A stretch of 64,000 nt of DNA from contig CM064426.1 in the NCBI GenBank assembly GCA_032690845.1, positions 43,466,508-43,530,507 of the forward strand, written 5' to 3'. The stretch is from Eleusine coracana subsp. coracana (Eukaryota; Streptophyta; Magnoliopsida; Poales; Poaceae). The translations under genes were made by a program, and so were the position numbers. The notes beneath the pieces are model-generated. The model saw nothing but the letters and a program-made list of their open reading frames with translations, made no database searches and was not told the DNA's origin. Shown here piece by piece: positions 45,626-56,386 of this stretch (position 1 is its first letter; each line of letters starts with the position of its first letter).

Positions 45626-46310
45626 GGATGCGATCATACCAGCACTAAAGCACCGGATCCCATCAGAACGGGCATAACTTTTCGCTCGGATGTCCATTAT
45701 GGCTGAAATTTTTATAGGAGCTTCTTGATTCAAAGTTATGCATACCCACTCTAGGCTATGCCCTATGTGCCCTCATCAAAAAATTCAAAAAAAATCGGGA
45801 AGATAAAGAAAAAATTCATTCAACTTGAAACCCGACGTTTTCTGAAACTTCAAGATTTTTTGTAGGCCACATCGTACCTTTGTTTGGCTGAACTTTTTTG
45901 TGGATTCTCCCCCATTGTTGGTGAGTTGGAGAAAAATATCAAAAAAATAAAATTAAAAAAAAAGAAATTTGGGATTTCTACTAGTGCTACATCTAGCCAC
46001 GTGAAATTTCTGGATTGGGCAGTTTTGTAATTAGCCCCCCGTTATCGCCTATGTGCCTTTGTCTCCTTGTTTCTACTTTGCTATCACAACGGTTCTAGGA
46101 CATACTTAGACCAGCAACTAGGGACAAGTTACTTGGGTACTTATTCAGCTTTACTATCTATTTTTGATTTGTGTGCCACTCATATATATATATTTGGCCT
46201 TCCTAACTCTATATATTTCTTCTAAACAACACATAGGTTATTTTGTAACCCTTGCAATCATGGAACACACCTCCCTGGTATCCTTTGATTTGCTTTTCAG
46301 AACTTTATAA
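45626..46310 (+). repeat. 5S fragment + insert (641 bp)
   Basis: Fragment 45626-45669, insert 45670-46310. Confidence 0.85.
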
Positions 46311-46441
46311 GAGCTGGAAGGCACGTCGCGCGGTCGGCGAAAGGGAGCTCAGCCACGACGGCTTTGCTCTGAAAAGCATGTAGGAGGATATGGGTCAATG
46401 TAGGAGTCCTGGTTAAAGGCAAAAAGAAGATGGTTTATATT

Positions 46442-46560
46442 AGATGCGATCATACCAGCACTAAAGCACCGGATCCCATCAGAACTCCGAAGTTAAGCAT
46501 GCTTGGGTGAGAGTAGTACTACGATGGGTGACCTCGTGGAAAGTCCTTGTGCTGCATCCC
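46442..46560 (+). rRNA. 5S rRNA gene, A1 class
   Basis: 119 nt. G1A, G58A, C67T, G81C, C95G, G99A, C107T, T111C. Confidence 0.92.
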
Positions 46561-46583
46561 TTTTTGCTCTACTCTCTTTTTTT

Positions 46584-46623
<40 letters not shown>

Positions 46624-46769
46624 TTATGCGAGCCCGAGCTTGAAGGCACGACGCGTGGTCCGTGGCGAAAGGGAGGTCAGCCACGACGGCTTTGCTCTGA
46701 AAAGCGTGTAGGAGGATATGGGTCAACGTAGGAGTCCTGGTTAAAGGCAAAAAGAAGATGGTTTATGTT

Positions 46770-46888
46770 GGATACGATCATACCAGCACTAAAGCACCGG
46801 ATCCCATTAGAACGCCGAAGTTAAGCGTGCTTGGACGAGTGTAGTACTAGGATGGGTGACCTCCTTGGAAGTCCTCGTGTTGCATCCC
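46770..46888 (+). rRNA. 5S rRNA gene
   Basis: 119 nt. G5A, C39T, T45G, G66A, A71T, G97T. Confidence 0.92.
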
Positions 46889-47078
46889 TTTTTGCTCTAC
46901 TCTCTTTTTTTTGAGAGAGAGAGAAAGAGAGATAGTTATGCGAGCCCGAGCTTGAAGGAACGACGCGCGGTCGGTGAAAGGGAGGTCAGCCATGACGGCT
47001 TTGCTTTGAAAAGCGTGTAGGAGGATATGGGTCAACATAGGAGTCCTGGTTAGAGGCAAGAAGAAGATGGTTTATGTT

Positions 47079-47197
47079 GGATGCGATCATACCAGTACTA
47101 AAGCACCGGATCCCATTAGAACTCTAAAGTTAAGCGTGCTTGGGCGAGAGTGGTACTAGGATGGGTGACCTCCTAGGAAGTCCTTGTGTTACATCCC
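47079..47197 (+). rRNA. 5S rRNA gene, A113 class
   Basis: 119 nt. C18T, C39T, C47T, G48A, A74G, G97A, C107T, G113A. Confidence 0.92.
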
Positions 47198-47350
47198 TTT
47201 TTGCTCTACTCTCTTTTTTTCCAGAGAGAGAGATAGTTATGCGAGCCCGAGCTTGAAGGCACGACACGCGGTCGGTGAAAGGGAGGTCAGCCACGACGGC
47301 TTTGCTTTGAAAAGCGTGTAGGAGGATATGGGTTAACGTAGGAGTCCTGG

Positions 47351-47357
47351 TTAAAGG
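47351..47357 (+). promoter_or_regulatory. TTAAAGG upstream box at -29
   Basis: Representative copy, shown for the most consensus-like gene. Plant 5S genes usually have an AT-rich TATA-like box near -28, GC near -12 and C at -1. TTAAAGG sits at the right distance, but -12 is A and -1 is T. The same box precedes nearly every gene and fragment in the window. Confidence 0.6.
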
Positions 47358-47379
47358 CAAAAAGAAGATGGTTTATGTT

Positions 47380-47498
47380 GGATGCGATCATACCGGCACT
47401 AAAGCACCGGATCCCATCAGAACTCCGAAGTTAAGCGTGCTTGGGCGAGAGTAGTACTAGGATAGGTGACCTCCTGGGAAGTCCTCGTGTTGCATCCC
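47380..47498 (+). rRNA. 5S rRNA gene, closest to consensus
   Basis: 119 nt with only A16G and G85A, the fewest changes I found in the window. The RNA joins the large ribosomal subunit. Nt 1-6 pair with 113-118 (helix I). Box A (about 47429-47443) and the intermediate element (47446-47451) match fully; G85A falls in box C. This is the best candidate here for an expressed gene, but expression cannot be read from sequence. Confidence 0.97.
47429..47473 (+). promoter_or_regulatory. Internal Pol III type 1 promoter (box A, IE, box C)
   Basis: Representative internal control region: box A near nt 50-64, intermediate element near 67-72, box C near 80-94, the positions known for plant 5S genes. TFIIIA binds this region. 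The 37 truncated copies end at nt 44 and lack all three. Confidence 0.8.
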
Positions 47499-47519
47499 TT
47501 TTTGCTCTACTCTCTTTTT
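47499..47519 (+). terminator. Double T-run Pol III terminator
   Basis: T5 directly follows the gene (47499-47503), and a second T5 lies at 47515-47519 after GCTCTACTCTC. Most copies have the same pair, with the second run often T7-T10. Runs of at least four T end Pol III transcripts. Confidence 0.85.
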
Positions 47520-47695
47520 CTTTTGAGAGAGAGAGAGAGAGAGAGATAGTTATGCGAGCCCGAGCTTGAAGGCACGACGCGTGGTCCGTGGCGAAAGGGA
47601 GGTCAGCCACGACGGCTTTGCTCTGAAAAGCGTGTAGGAGGATATGGGTCAACGTAGGAGTCCTGGTTAAAGGCAAAAAGAAGATGGTTTATGTT
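47499..47695 (+). other. Representative short-unit spacer (197 bp)
   Basis: In order: T-run, GCTCTACTCTC, interrupted T-run, (GA)11 at 47525-47546, TAGTTATGCGAGCC, the GGTCCGTGGCGAAA subtype block, GTCAGCCACGACGGC, TTAAAGG at -29 of the next gene and TTTATGTT just before it. No coding content. Confidence 0.85.
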
Positions 47696-47814
47696 GGATG
47701 CGATCATACCAGCACTAAAGCACCGGATCCCATTATAACTCCGAAGTTAAGCGTGCTTGGGCGAGAGTAGTACTAGGATGGGTGACCTCCTAGGAAGTCC
47801 TTGTGTTACATCCC
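47696..47814 (+). rRNA. 5S rRNA gene, A113 class
   Basis: 119 nt. C39T, G41T, G97A, C107T, G113A. Confidence 0.93.
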
Positions 47815-47996
47815 TTTTTGCTCTACTCTCTTTTTTTTCAGAGAGAGAGATAGTTATGTGAGCCCGAGCTTGAAGGCACGACGCGCGGTCGGTGAAAGGG
47901 ATGTCAGCCACGACGGCTTTGCTCTGAAAAGCGTGTAGGAGGATATGGGTCAACGTAGGAGTCCTGGTTAAAGGCAAAAAGAAGATGGTTTATATT

Positions 47997-48115
47997 AGAT
48001 GCGATCATACCAGCACTAAAGCACCGGATCCCATCAGAACTCCGAAGTTAAGCATGCTTGGGTGAGAGTAGTACTAGGATGGGTGACCTCGTGGAAAGTC
48101 CTTGTGCTGAATCCC
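47997..48115 (+). rRNA. 5S rRNA gene, A1 class
   Basis: 119 nt. G1A, G58A, C67T, C95G, G99A, C107T, T111C, C114A. Confidence 0.92.
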
Positions 48116-48140
48116 TTTTTGCTCTACTCTCTTTTTTTTT

Positions 48141-48180
<40 letters not shown>

Positions 48181-48326
48181 TTATGCGAGCCCGAGCTTGA
48201 AGGCACGGCGCGTGGTCCGTGGCGAAAGGGAGGTCAGCCACGACGGCTTTGCTCTGAAAAGCGTGTAGGAGGATATGGGTCAACGTAGGAGTCCTGGTTA
48301 AAGGCAAAAAGAAGATGGTTTATGTT

Positions 48327-49012
48327 GGATGCGATCATACCAGCACTAAAGCACCGGATCCCATGAGAATGGGCATAACTTTTCGCTCGGGTGTCCATTA
48401 TGGCTGAAATTTTTATAGGAGCTTCTTGATTCAAAGTTGTGCATACCCACACTAGGTTATGCCCTATGTGCCCTTGTCAAAAAATTCAAAAAAAATTGGG
48501 AAGATAAAGAAAAAATTCATTCAACTTGAAACCCGACGTTTTCTGAAACTTCAAGATTTTTTGTAGGCCACATCGTACCTTTGTTTGGGCTGAACTTTTT
48601 TGTGGATTCTCCCCCATTGTTGGTGAGTTGGAGAAAAATATCAAAAAAATAAAATTAAAAAAAAAGAAATTTGGGATTTCTACTAGTGCTACATCTAGCC
48701 ACGTGAAATTTCTGGATTTGGCAGTTTTCTACTTAACCCCCCGTTATCGCCTATGTGCCTTTGTCTCCTTGTTTCTAATTTGCTATCACAACGGTTCTAG
48801 GACATACTTAGACCAGCAACTAGGGACAAGTTACTTGGGTACTTATTCAGCTTTACTATCTATTTTTGATTTGTGTGCCACTCACATATATATATTTGGC
48901 CTTCCTAACTCTACATATTTCTTCTAAACAACACATAGGTTATTTTGTAACCCTTGCAATCATGGAACACACCTCCCTGGTATCCTTTGATTTGCTTTTC
49001 AGAACTTTATAA
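48327..49012 (+). repeat. 5S fragment + insert (642 bp)
   Basis: Fragment 48327-48370 (C39G, C44T), insert 48371-49012. Sister of the copy at 41339. Confidence 0.85.
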
Positions 49013-49143
49013 GAGCTGGAAGGCACGCCGCGCGGTCGGCAAAAGGGAGCTCTGCCACGACGGCTTTGCTCTGAAAAGCATGTAGGAGGATATGGGTCAA
49101 TGTAGGAGTCCTGGTTAAAGGCAAAAAGAAGATGGTTTATGTT

Positions 49144-49262
49144 GGATGCGATCATACCAGCACTAAAGCACCGGATCCCATCAGAACGCCGAAGTTAAGC
49201 GTGCTTGGACGAGTGTAGTACTAGGATGGGTGACCTCCTTGGAAGTCCTCGTGTTGCATCCC
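49144..49262 (+). rRNA. 5S rRNA gene
   Basis: 119 nt. T45G, G66A, A71T, G97T. Confidence 0.93.
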
Positions 49263-49453
49263 TTTTTGCTCTACTCTCTTTTTTTTTGAGAGAGAGAGAA
49301 AGAGAGATAGTTATGCGAGCCCGAGCTTGAAGGAACGACGCGCGGTTGGTGAAAGGGAGGTCAGCCATGACGGCTTTGCTTTGAAAAGCGTGTAGGAGGA
49401 TATGGGTCAACGTAGGAGTCCTGGTTAGAGGCAAGAAGAAGATGGTTTATGTT

Positions 49454-49572
49454 GGATGCGATCATACCAGTACTAAAGCACCGGATCCCATTAGAACTCC
49501 GAAGTTAAGCGTGCTTGGGCGAGAGTAGTACTAGGATTGGTGACCTCCTAGGAAGTCCTTGTGTTACATCCC
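49454..49572 (+). rRNA. 5S rRNA gene, A113 class
   Basis: 119 nt. C18T, C39T, G85T, G97A, C107T, G113A. Confidence 0.92.
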
Positions 49573-49754
49573 TTTTTGCTCTACTCTCTTTTTTTCCAGA
49601 GAGAGAGATAGTTATGCGAGCCCGAGCTTGAAGGCACGACGCGCGGTCGGTGAAAGGGAGGTCAGCCACGACGGCTCTGCTCTGAAAAGCGTGTAGGAGG
49701 ATATGGGTTAACGTAGGAGTCCTGGTTAAAGGCAAAAAGAAGATGGTTTATGTT

Positions 49755-49873
49755 GGATGCGATCATATCAGCACTAAAGCACCGGATCCCATCAGAACTC
49801 CGAAGTTAAGCATGCTTGGGTGAGAGTAGTACTAGGATGGGTGACCTCGTGGGAAGTCCTCGTGTTGCACCCC
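49755..49873 (+). rRNA. 5S rRNA gene
   Basis: 119 nt. C14T, G58A, C67T, C95G, T116C. Confidence 0.93.
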
Positions 49874-49894
49874 TTTTTGGTCTACTCTCTTTTT

Positions 49895-49930
<36 letters not shown>

Positions 49931-50076
49931 TTATGCGAGCCCGAGCTTGAAGGCACGACGCGTGGTCCGTGGCGAAAGGGAGGTCAGCCACGACGGCTTT
50001 GCTCTGAAAAGCATGTAGGAGGATATGGGTCAACGTAGGAGTCCTGGTTAAAGGCAAAAAGAAGATGGTTTATGTT

Positions 50077-50763
50077 GGATGCGATCATACCAGCACTAAA
50101 GCACCGGATCCCATGAGAACGGGCATAACTTTTCGCTCGGGTGTCCATTATGGCTGAAATTTTTATAGGAGCTTCTTGATTCAAAGTTATGCATACCCAC
50201 ACTAGGCTATGCCCTATGTGCCCTCGTCAAAAAATTCAAAAAAAATCGGGAAGATAAAGAAAAAATTCATTCAACTTGAAACCCGACGTTTTCTGAAACT
50301 TCAAGATTTTTTGTAGGCCACATCGTACCTTTGTTTGGGCTGAAGTTTTTTGTGGATTCTCCCCCATTGTTGGTGAGTTGGAGAAAAATATCAAAAAAAT
50401 AAAATTAAAAAAAAAAGAAATTTGGGATTTCTACTAGTGCTACATCTAGCCACTTGAAATTTCTGGATTTGGCAGTTTTGTACTTAGCCCCCCGTTATCG
50501 CCTGTGTGCCTTTGTCTCCTTGTTTCTACTTTGCTATCACAACGGTTCTAGGACATACTTAGACCAGCAACTAGGGACAAGTTACTTGGGTACTTATTCA
50601 GCTTTACTATCTATTTTTGATTTGTGTGCCACTCATATATATATATTTGGCCTTCCTAACTCTACATATTTCTTCTAAACAACACATAGGTTATTTTGTA
50701 ACTCTTGCAATCGTGGAACATACCTCCCTGGTATCCTTTGATGTGCTTTTCAGAACTTTATAA
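50077..50763 (+). repeat. 5S fragment + insert (643 bp)
   Basis: Fragment 50077-50120 (C39G), insert 50121-50763. Confidence 0.85.
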
Positions 50764-50894
50764 GAGCTGGAAGGCACGTCGCGCGGTCGGCGAAAGGGAG
50801 CTCAGCCACGACGGCTTTGCTCTGAAAAGCATGCAGGAGGATATGGGTCAACGTAGGAGTGCTGGTTAAAGGGAAAAAGAAGATGGTTTATATC

Positions 50895-51011
50895 AGATGC
50901 GATCATACCAGCACTAAAGCATTGGATCCCATCAGAACTCCGAAGTTAAGCATGCTTGGGTGAGAGTAGTACTAGGATGGGTGACCTCCTAGGAAGTTCT
51001 TGTGTTGCACC
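50895..51011 (+). rRNA. 5S rRNA gene, GCACC class
   Basis: 117 nt. G1A, C28T, C29T, G58A, C67T, G97A, C104T, C107T, GCACC end. Confidence 0.9.
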
Positions 51012-51036
51012 TTTTTGCTCTACTCTCTTTTTTTTT

Positions 51037-51091
<55 letters not shown>

Positions 51092-51237
51092 TTATGCGAG
51101 CCCGAGCTTGAAGGCACCACGCGTGGTCCGTGGCGAAAGGGAGGTCAGCCACGACGGCTTTGCTCTGAAAAGCATGTAGGAGGATATGGGTCAATGTAGG
51201 AGTCCTGGTTAAAGGCAAAAAGAAGATGGTTTATGTT

Positions 51238-51356
51238 GGATGCGATCATACCAGCACTAAAGCACCGGATCCCATCAGAACGCCGAAGTTAAGCGTGCTT
51301 GGGCGAGTGTAGTACTACGATGGGTGACCTCCTTGGAAGTCCTCGTGTTGCATCCC
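51238..51356 (+). rRNA. 5S rRNA gene
   Basis: 119 nt. T45G, A71T, G81C, G97T. Helix I intact. Confidence 0.94.
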
Positions 51357-51552
51357 TTTTTGCTCTACGCTCTTTTTTTTTTGAGAGAGAGAGAGAGAGA
51401 GAGAGATAGTTATGCGAGCCCGAGCTTGAAGGCACGACGCGCGATCGGTGAAAGGGAGGTCAACCACGACGGCTTTGCTCTGAAAAGCGTGTAGGAGGAT
51501 ATGGGTCAACGTAGGAGTCCTGGTTAAAGGCAAGAAGAAGATGGTTTATGTT

Positions 51553-51671
51553 GGATGCGATCATACCAACACTAAAGCACCGGATCCCATTAGAACTCTG
51601 AAGTTAAGCTTGCTTGGGCGAGAGTAGTACTAGGATGGGTGACCTCCTGGGAAGTCCTCGTGTTACATCCC
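51553..51671 (+). rRNA. 5S rRNA gene, A113
   Basis: 119 nt. G17A, C39T, C47T, G58T, G113A. Confidence 0.92.
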
Positions 51672-51854
51672 TTTTTGCTCTACTCTCTTTCTTTTTCAGA
51701 GAGAGAGATAGTTATGCGAGCTCGAGCTTGAAGGCACGACGCGCGGTCGGTGAAAGGGAGGTCAGCCACGACGGCTTTGCTATGAAAAGCGTGTAGGAGG
51801 ATATGGGTCAACGTAGGAGTCCTGGTTAAAGGCAAAAAGAAGATGGTTTATATT

Positions 51855-51973
51855 AGATGCGATCATACCAGCACTAAAGCACCGGATCCCATCAGAACTC
51901 CGAAGTTAAGCATGCTTGGGTGAGAGTAGTACGAGGATGGGGGACCTCGTGGGAAGTCCTCGTGTTGCATCCC
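51855..51973 (+). rRNA. 5S rRNA gene, A1 class
   Basis: 119 nt. G1A, G58A, C67T, T79G, T88G, C95G. Confidence 0.92.
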
Positions 51974-52157
51974 TTTTTGCTCTACTCTCTTTTTTTAGAG
52001 AGAGAGAGAGATAGTTATGCGAGCCCGAGCTTGAAGGCACGATGCGCGATCGGTGAAAGGGAGGTCAGCCATGACGGCTTTGCTCTAAAAAGCGTGTAGG
52101 AGGATATGGGTCAACGTAAGAGTCCTGGTTAAAGGCAAAAAGAAGATGGTTTATGTT

Positions 52158-52823
52158 GGATGCGATCATACGAGCACTAAAGCACCGGATCCCATCAGAA
52201 CGGGCATAACTTTTCGCTCGGGTGTCCATTATGGCTGAAATTTTTACAGGAGCTTCTTGATTCAAAGTTAAGCATACCCACACTAGGCTATGCCCTATGT
52301 GCCCTCGTCAAAAAAATTCAAAATAAATTCATTCAACTTGAAACCCGACGTTTTCTGAAACTTCAAGATTTTTTGTAGGCCACATCGTACCTTTGTTTGG
52401 GCTGAACTTTTTTGTGTATTCTCCCCCATTGTTGGTGAGTTGGAGAAAAATATCAAAAAAATAAAATTTAAAAAAAGAAATTTGAGATTTCTACTAGTGG
52501 TACATCTAGCCACGTGAAATTTCTGGATTTGGCAGTTTTGTACTTAGCCCCCCGTTATCGCCTGTGTGCCTTTGTCTCCTTGTTTCTACTTTGCTATCAC
52601 AACGGTTCTAGGACATACTTAGACCAGCAACTAGGGACAAGTTACTTGGGTATTTATTCAGCTTTACTATCTATTTTTCATTTGTGTGCCAGTCATATAT
52701 ATATATTTGGCCTTCCTAACTCTACATATTTCTTCTAAACAACACATAGGTTATTTTGTAACCCTTGCAATCATGGAGCACACCTCCCTGGTATCCTTTG
52801 ATTTGCTTTTCAGAACTTTATAA
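52158..52823 (+). repeat. 5S fragment + insert (622 bp)
   Basis: Fragment 52158-52201 (C15G), insert 52202-52823. Shortest insert; it lacks the CGGGAAGATAAAG stretch near 52324. Confidence 0.85.
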
Positions 52824-52954
52824 GAGCTGGAAGGCACGGCGCGCGGTCGGCGAAAGGAAGCTCAGCCATGACGGCTTTGCTCTGAAAAGCATGCAGGAGG
52901 ATATGGGTCAATGTAGGAGTCCTGGTTAAAGGGAAAAAGAAGATGGTTTATATT

Positions 52955-53073
52955 AGATGCGATCATACCAGCACTAAAGCACCGGATCCCATCAGAACTC
53001 CGAAGTTAAGCGTGCTTGGGCGAGTGTAGTACTAGGATGGGTGACCTCCTTGGAAGTTCTGGTGTTGCATCTC
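52955..53073 (+). rRNA. 5S rRNA gene
   Basis: 119 nt. G1A, A71T, G97T, C104T, C107G, C118T. A1 and U118 can pair, an apparent restoration of the first helix I pair. Keeps G58 and C67. Confidence 0.92.
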
Positions 53074-53264
53074 TTTTTGCTCTACTCTCTTTTTTTTTGA
53101 GAGAGAGAGAGAGAGAGATAGTTATGCGAGCCCGAGCTAGAAGGCACGACGCGCGGTCGGTGAAAGGGAGGTCAGCCACGACGGCTTTGCTCTGAAAAGC
53201 GTGTAGGAGGATATGGGTCAACGTAGGAGTCCTGGTAAAAGGCAAAAAGAAGATGGTTTATGTT

Positions 53265-53951
53265 GGATGCGATCATACCAGCACTAAAGCACCGGATCCC
53301 ATCAGAACGGGTATAACTTTTCGCTCAGGTGTCCATTATGTCTGAAATCTTTATAGGAGCTTCTTGATTCAATGTTATGCATACCCACACTCGGCTATGC
53401 CCTGTGTGCCCTCGTCAAAAAATTCAAAAAAAATCGGGAAGATAAAGAAAAAATTCATTCAACTTGAAACCCGACGTTTTCTGAAACTTCAAGATTTTTT
53501 GTAGGCCACATCGTACCTTTGTTTGGGCTGAACTTTTTGTGGATTCTCCCCCATTGTTGGTAAGTTGGAGAAAAATATCAAAAAAATAAAATTAAAAAAA
53601 AAAAGAAAATTGGGATTTCTACTAGTGCTACATCTAGCCACGTGAAATTTCTGGATTTGGCAATTTTCTACTTAGCCCCCCGTTATCGCCTGTGTGCCTT
53701 TGTCTCCTTGTTTCTACTTTGCTATCACAACGGTTCTAGGACATACTTAGACCAGCAACTAGGGACAAGTTACTTGGGTACTTATTCAGCTTTACTATCT
53801 ATTTTTCATTTGTGTGCCAGTCATATATATATATTTGGCCTTCCTAACTCTACATATTTCTTCTAAACAACACATAGGTTATTTTGTAACCCTTGCAATC
53901 ATGGAACACACCTCCCTGGTATCCTTTGATTTGCTTTTCAGAACTTTATAA
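53265..53951 (+). repeat. 5S fragment + insert (643 bp)
   Basis: Fragment 53265-53308, insert 53309-53951, starting GGGTATAAC. The next unit (54382) is a tandem duplicate. Confidence 0.85.
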
Positions 53952-54082
53952 GAGCTGGAAGGCACGGCGCGCGGTCGGCGAAAGGGAGCTCAGCCATGAC
54001 GGCTTTGCTCTGAAAAGCATGGAGGAGGATATGGGTCAATGTAGGAGTCCTGATTAAAGGGAAAAAGAAGATGGTTTATATT

Positions 54083-54201
54083 AGATGCGATCATACCAGC
54101 ACTAAAGCACCGGATCCCATCAGAACTCCGAAGTTAAGCGTGCTTGGGCGAGTGTAGTACTAGGATGGGTGACCTCCTTGGAAGTTCTGGTGTTGCATCC
54201 C
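54083..54201 (+). rRNA. 5S rRNA gene
   Basis: 119 nt. G1A, A71T, G97T, C104T, C107G. Confidence 0.93.
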
Positions 54202-54381
54202 TTTTTGCTCTACTCTCTTTTTTTTGAGAGAGAGATAGTTATGCGAGCCCGAGCTAGAAGGCACGACGCGCGGTCGGTGAAAGGGAGGTCAGCCACGACG
54301 GCTTTGCTCTGAAAAGCGTGTAGGAGGATATGGGTCAACGTAGGAGTCCTGGTTAAAGGCAAAAAGAAGATGGTTTATGTT

Positions 54382-55064
54382 GGATGCGATCATACCAGCA
54401 CTAAAGCACCGGATCCCATCAGAACGGGTATAACTTTTCGCTCAGGTGTCCATTATGGCTGAAATCTTTATAGGAGCTTCTTGATTCAATGTTATGCATA
54501 CCCACACTCGGCTATGCCCTGTGTGCCCTCGTCAAAAAATTCAAAAAAAATCGGGAAGATAAAGAAAAATTCATTCAACTTGAAACCCGATGTTTTCTGA
54601 AACTTCAAGATTTTTTGTAGGCCACATCGTACCTTTGTTTGGGCTGAACTTTTTGTGGATTCTCCCCCATTGTTGGTAAGTTGGAGAAAAATATCAAAAA
54701 AATAAAATTAAAAAAAAGAAAATTAGAATTTCTACTAGTGCTACATCTAGCCACGTGAAATTTCTGGATTTGGCACTTTTCTACTTAGGCCCCCGTTATC
54801 GCCCGTGTGCCTTTGTCTCCTTGTTTCTACTTTGCTATCACAACGGTTCTAGGACATACTTAGACCAGCAACTAGGGACAAGTTACTTGGGTACTTATTC
54901 AGCTTTACTATCTCTTTTTGATTTGTGTGCCACTCATATATATATATTTGGCCTTCCTAACTCTACATATTTCTTCTAAACAACACATAATTTATTTTGT
55001 AACCCTTGCAATCATGGAACACACCTCCCTGGTATCCTTTGATTTGCTTTTCAGAACTTTATAA
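54382..55064 (+). repeat. 5S fragment + insert (639 bp)
   Basis: Fragment 54382-54425, insert 54426-55064, starting GGGTATAAC. Confidence 0.85.
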
Positions 55065-55195
55065 GAGCTAGAAGGCACGCCGCACGGTCAGTGAAAGGGA
55101 GCGCAGCCACGACGGCTTTGCTCTGAAAAGCATGTAGGAGGATATGGGTCAACGTAGGAGTCCTGGTTAAAGGCAAAAAGAAGATGGTTTATATT

Positions 55196-55314
55196 AGATG
55201 CGATCATACCAGCACTAAAGCACCGGATCCCATCAGAACTCCGAAGTTAAGCATGCTTGGGTAAGAGTAGTACTAGGATGGGTGACCTCCTTGGAAGTTC
55301 TTGTGTTGCATCCC
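55196..55314 (+). rRNA. 5S rRNA gene, A1 class
   Basis: 119 nt. G1A, G58A, C67T, G68A, G97T, C104T, C107T. Confidence 0.92.
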
Positions 55315-55499
55315 TTTTTGCTCTACTCTCTTTTTTTTGAGAGAGAGAGAGATAGTTATGGGAGCCCGAGCTTGAAGGCACGACGTGGTCAGTGGCGAAA
55401 GGGAGGTCAGCCACGACGGCTTTGCTCTGAAAAGCATGTAGGAGGATATGGGTCAACGTAGGAGTCCTGGTTAAAGGCAAAAAGAAGATGGTTTATGTT

Positions 55500-55618
55500 G
55501 GATGCGATCATACCAGCACTAAAGCACCGGATCCCATCAGAACTCCGAAGTTAAGCGTGCTTGGGCGAGTGTAGTACTAGGATGGGTGACCTTCTTGGAA
55601 ATCCTCGTGTTGCATCCT
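55500..55618 (+). rRNA. 5S rRNA gene
   Basis: 119 nt. A71T, C94T, G97T, G102A, C119T. The spacer after it lacks about 15 bp (CTTGAAGTCGTGG form). Confidence 0.93.
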
Positions 55619-55790
55619 TTTTTGCTCTACTCTCTTTTTTTTTGAGAGAGAGAGATAGTTATGCGAGCCCGAGCTTGAAGTCGTGGCGAAAGGGAGGTCA
55701 GCCACGACGGCTTTGCTCTGAAAAGCATGTAGGAGGATATGGGTCAACGTAGGAGTCCTGGTTAAAGGCAAAAAGAAGATGGTTTATGTT

Positions 55791-55909
55791 GGATGCGATC
55801 ATACCAGCACTAAAGCACCGGATCCCATCAGAACTCCGAAGTTAAGCGTGCTTGGGCGAGTGTAGTACTAGGATGGGTGACCTTCTTGGAAGTCCTCGTG
55901 TTGCATCCC
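55791..55909 (+). rRNA. 5S rRNA gene, near consensus
   Basis: 119 nt with only A71T, C94T and G97T. Full helix I and box A. Confidence 0.95.
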
Positions 55910-56095
55910 TTTTTGCTCTACTCTCTTTTTTTTTGACAGAGAGAGAGATAGTTATGCGAGCCCGAGCTTGAAGGCATGACACGCGGTCGGTGAAAGGGAG
56001 GTCAGCCACGACGGCTTTGCTCTGAAAAGCATGTAGGAGGATATGGGTTCAACGTAGGAGTCCTGGTTAAAGGCAAAAAGAAGATGGTTTATGTT

Positions 56096-56215
56096 GGATG
56101 CGATCATACCAGCACTAAAGCACCGGATCCCATCAGAACTCCGAAGTTAAGCGTGCTTGGGGCGAGTGTAGTACTAGGATGGGTGACCTCCTTGGAAGTC
56201 CTCGTGTTGCATCCC
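56096..56215 (+). rRNA. 5S rRNA gene, near consensus
   Basis: 120 nt. One extra G in the G64-66 run, A71T, G97T. The spacer after it carries the same ~15-bp loss as that at 55660. Confidence 0.94.
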
Positions 56216-56386
56216 TTTTTGCTCTACTCTCTTTTTTTTGAGAGAGAGAGATAGTTATGCGAGCCCGAGCTTGAAGTCGTGGCGAAAGGGAGGTCAGCCA
56301 CGACGGCTTTGCTCTGAAAAGCATGTAGGAGGATATGGGTCAACGTAGGAGTCCTGGTTAAAGGCAAAAAGAAGATGGTTTATGTT

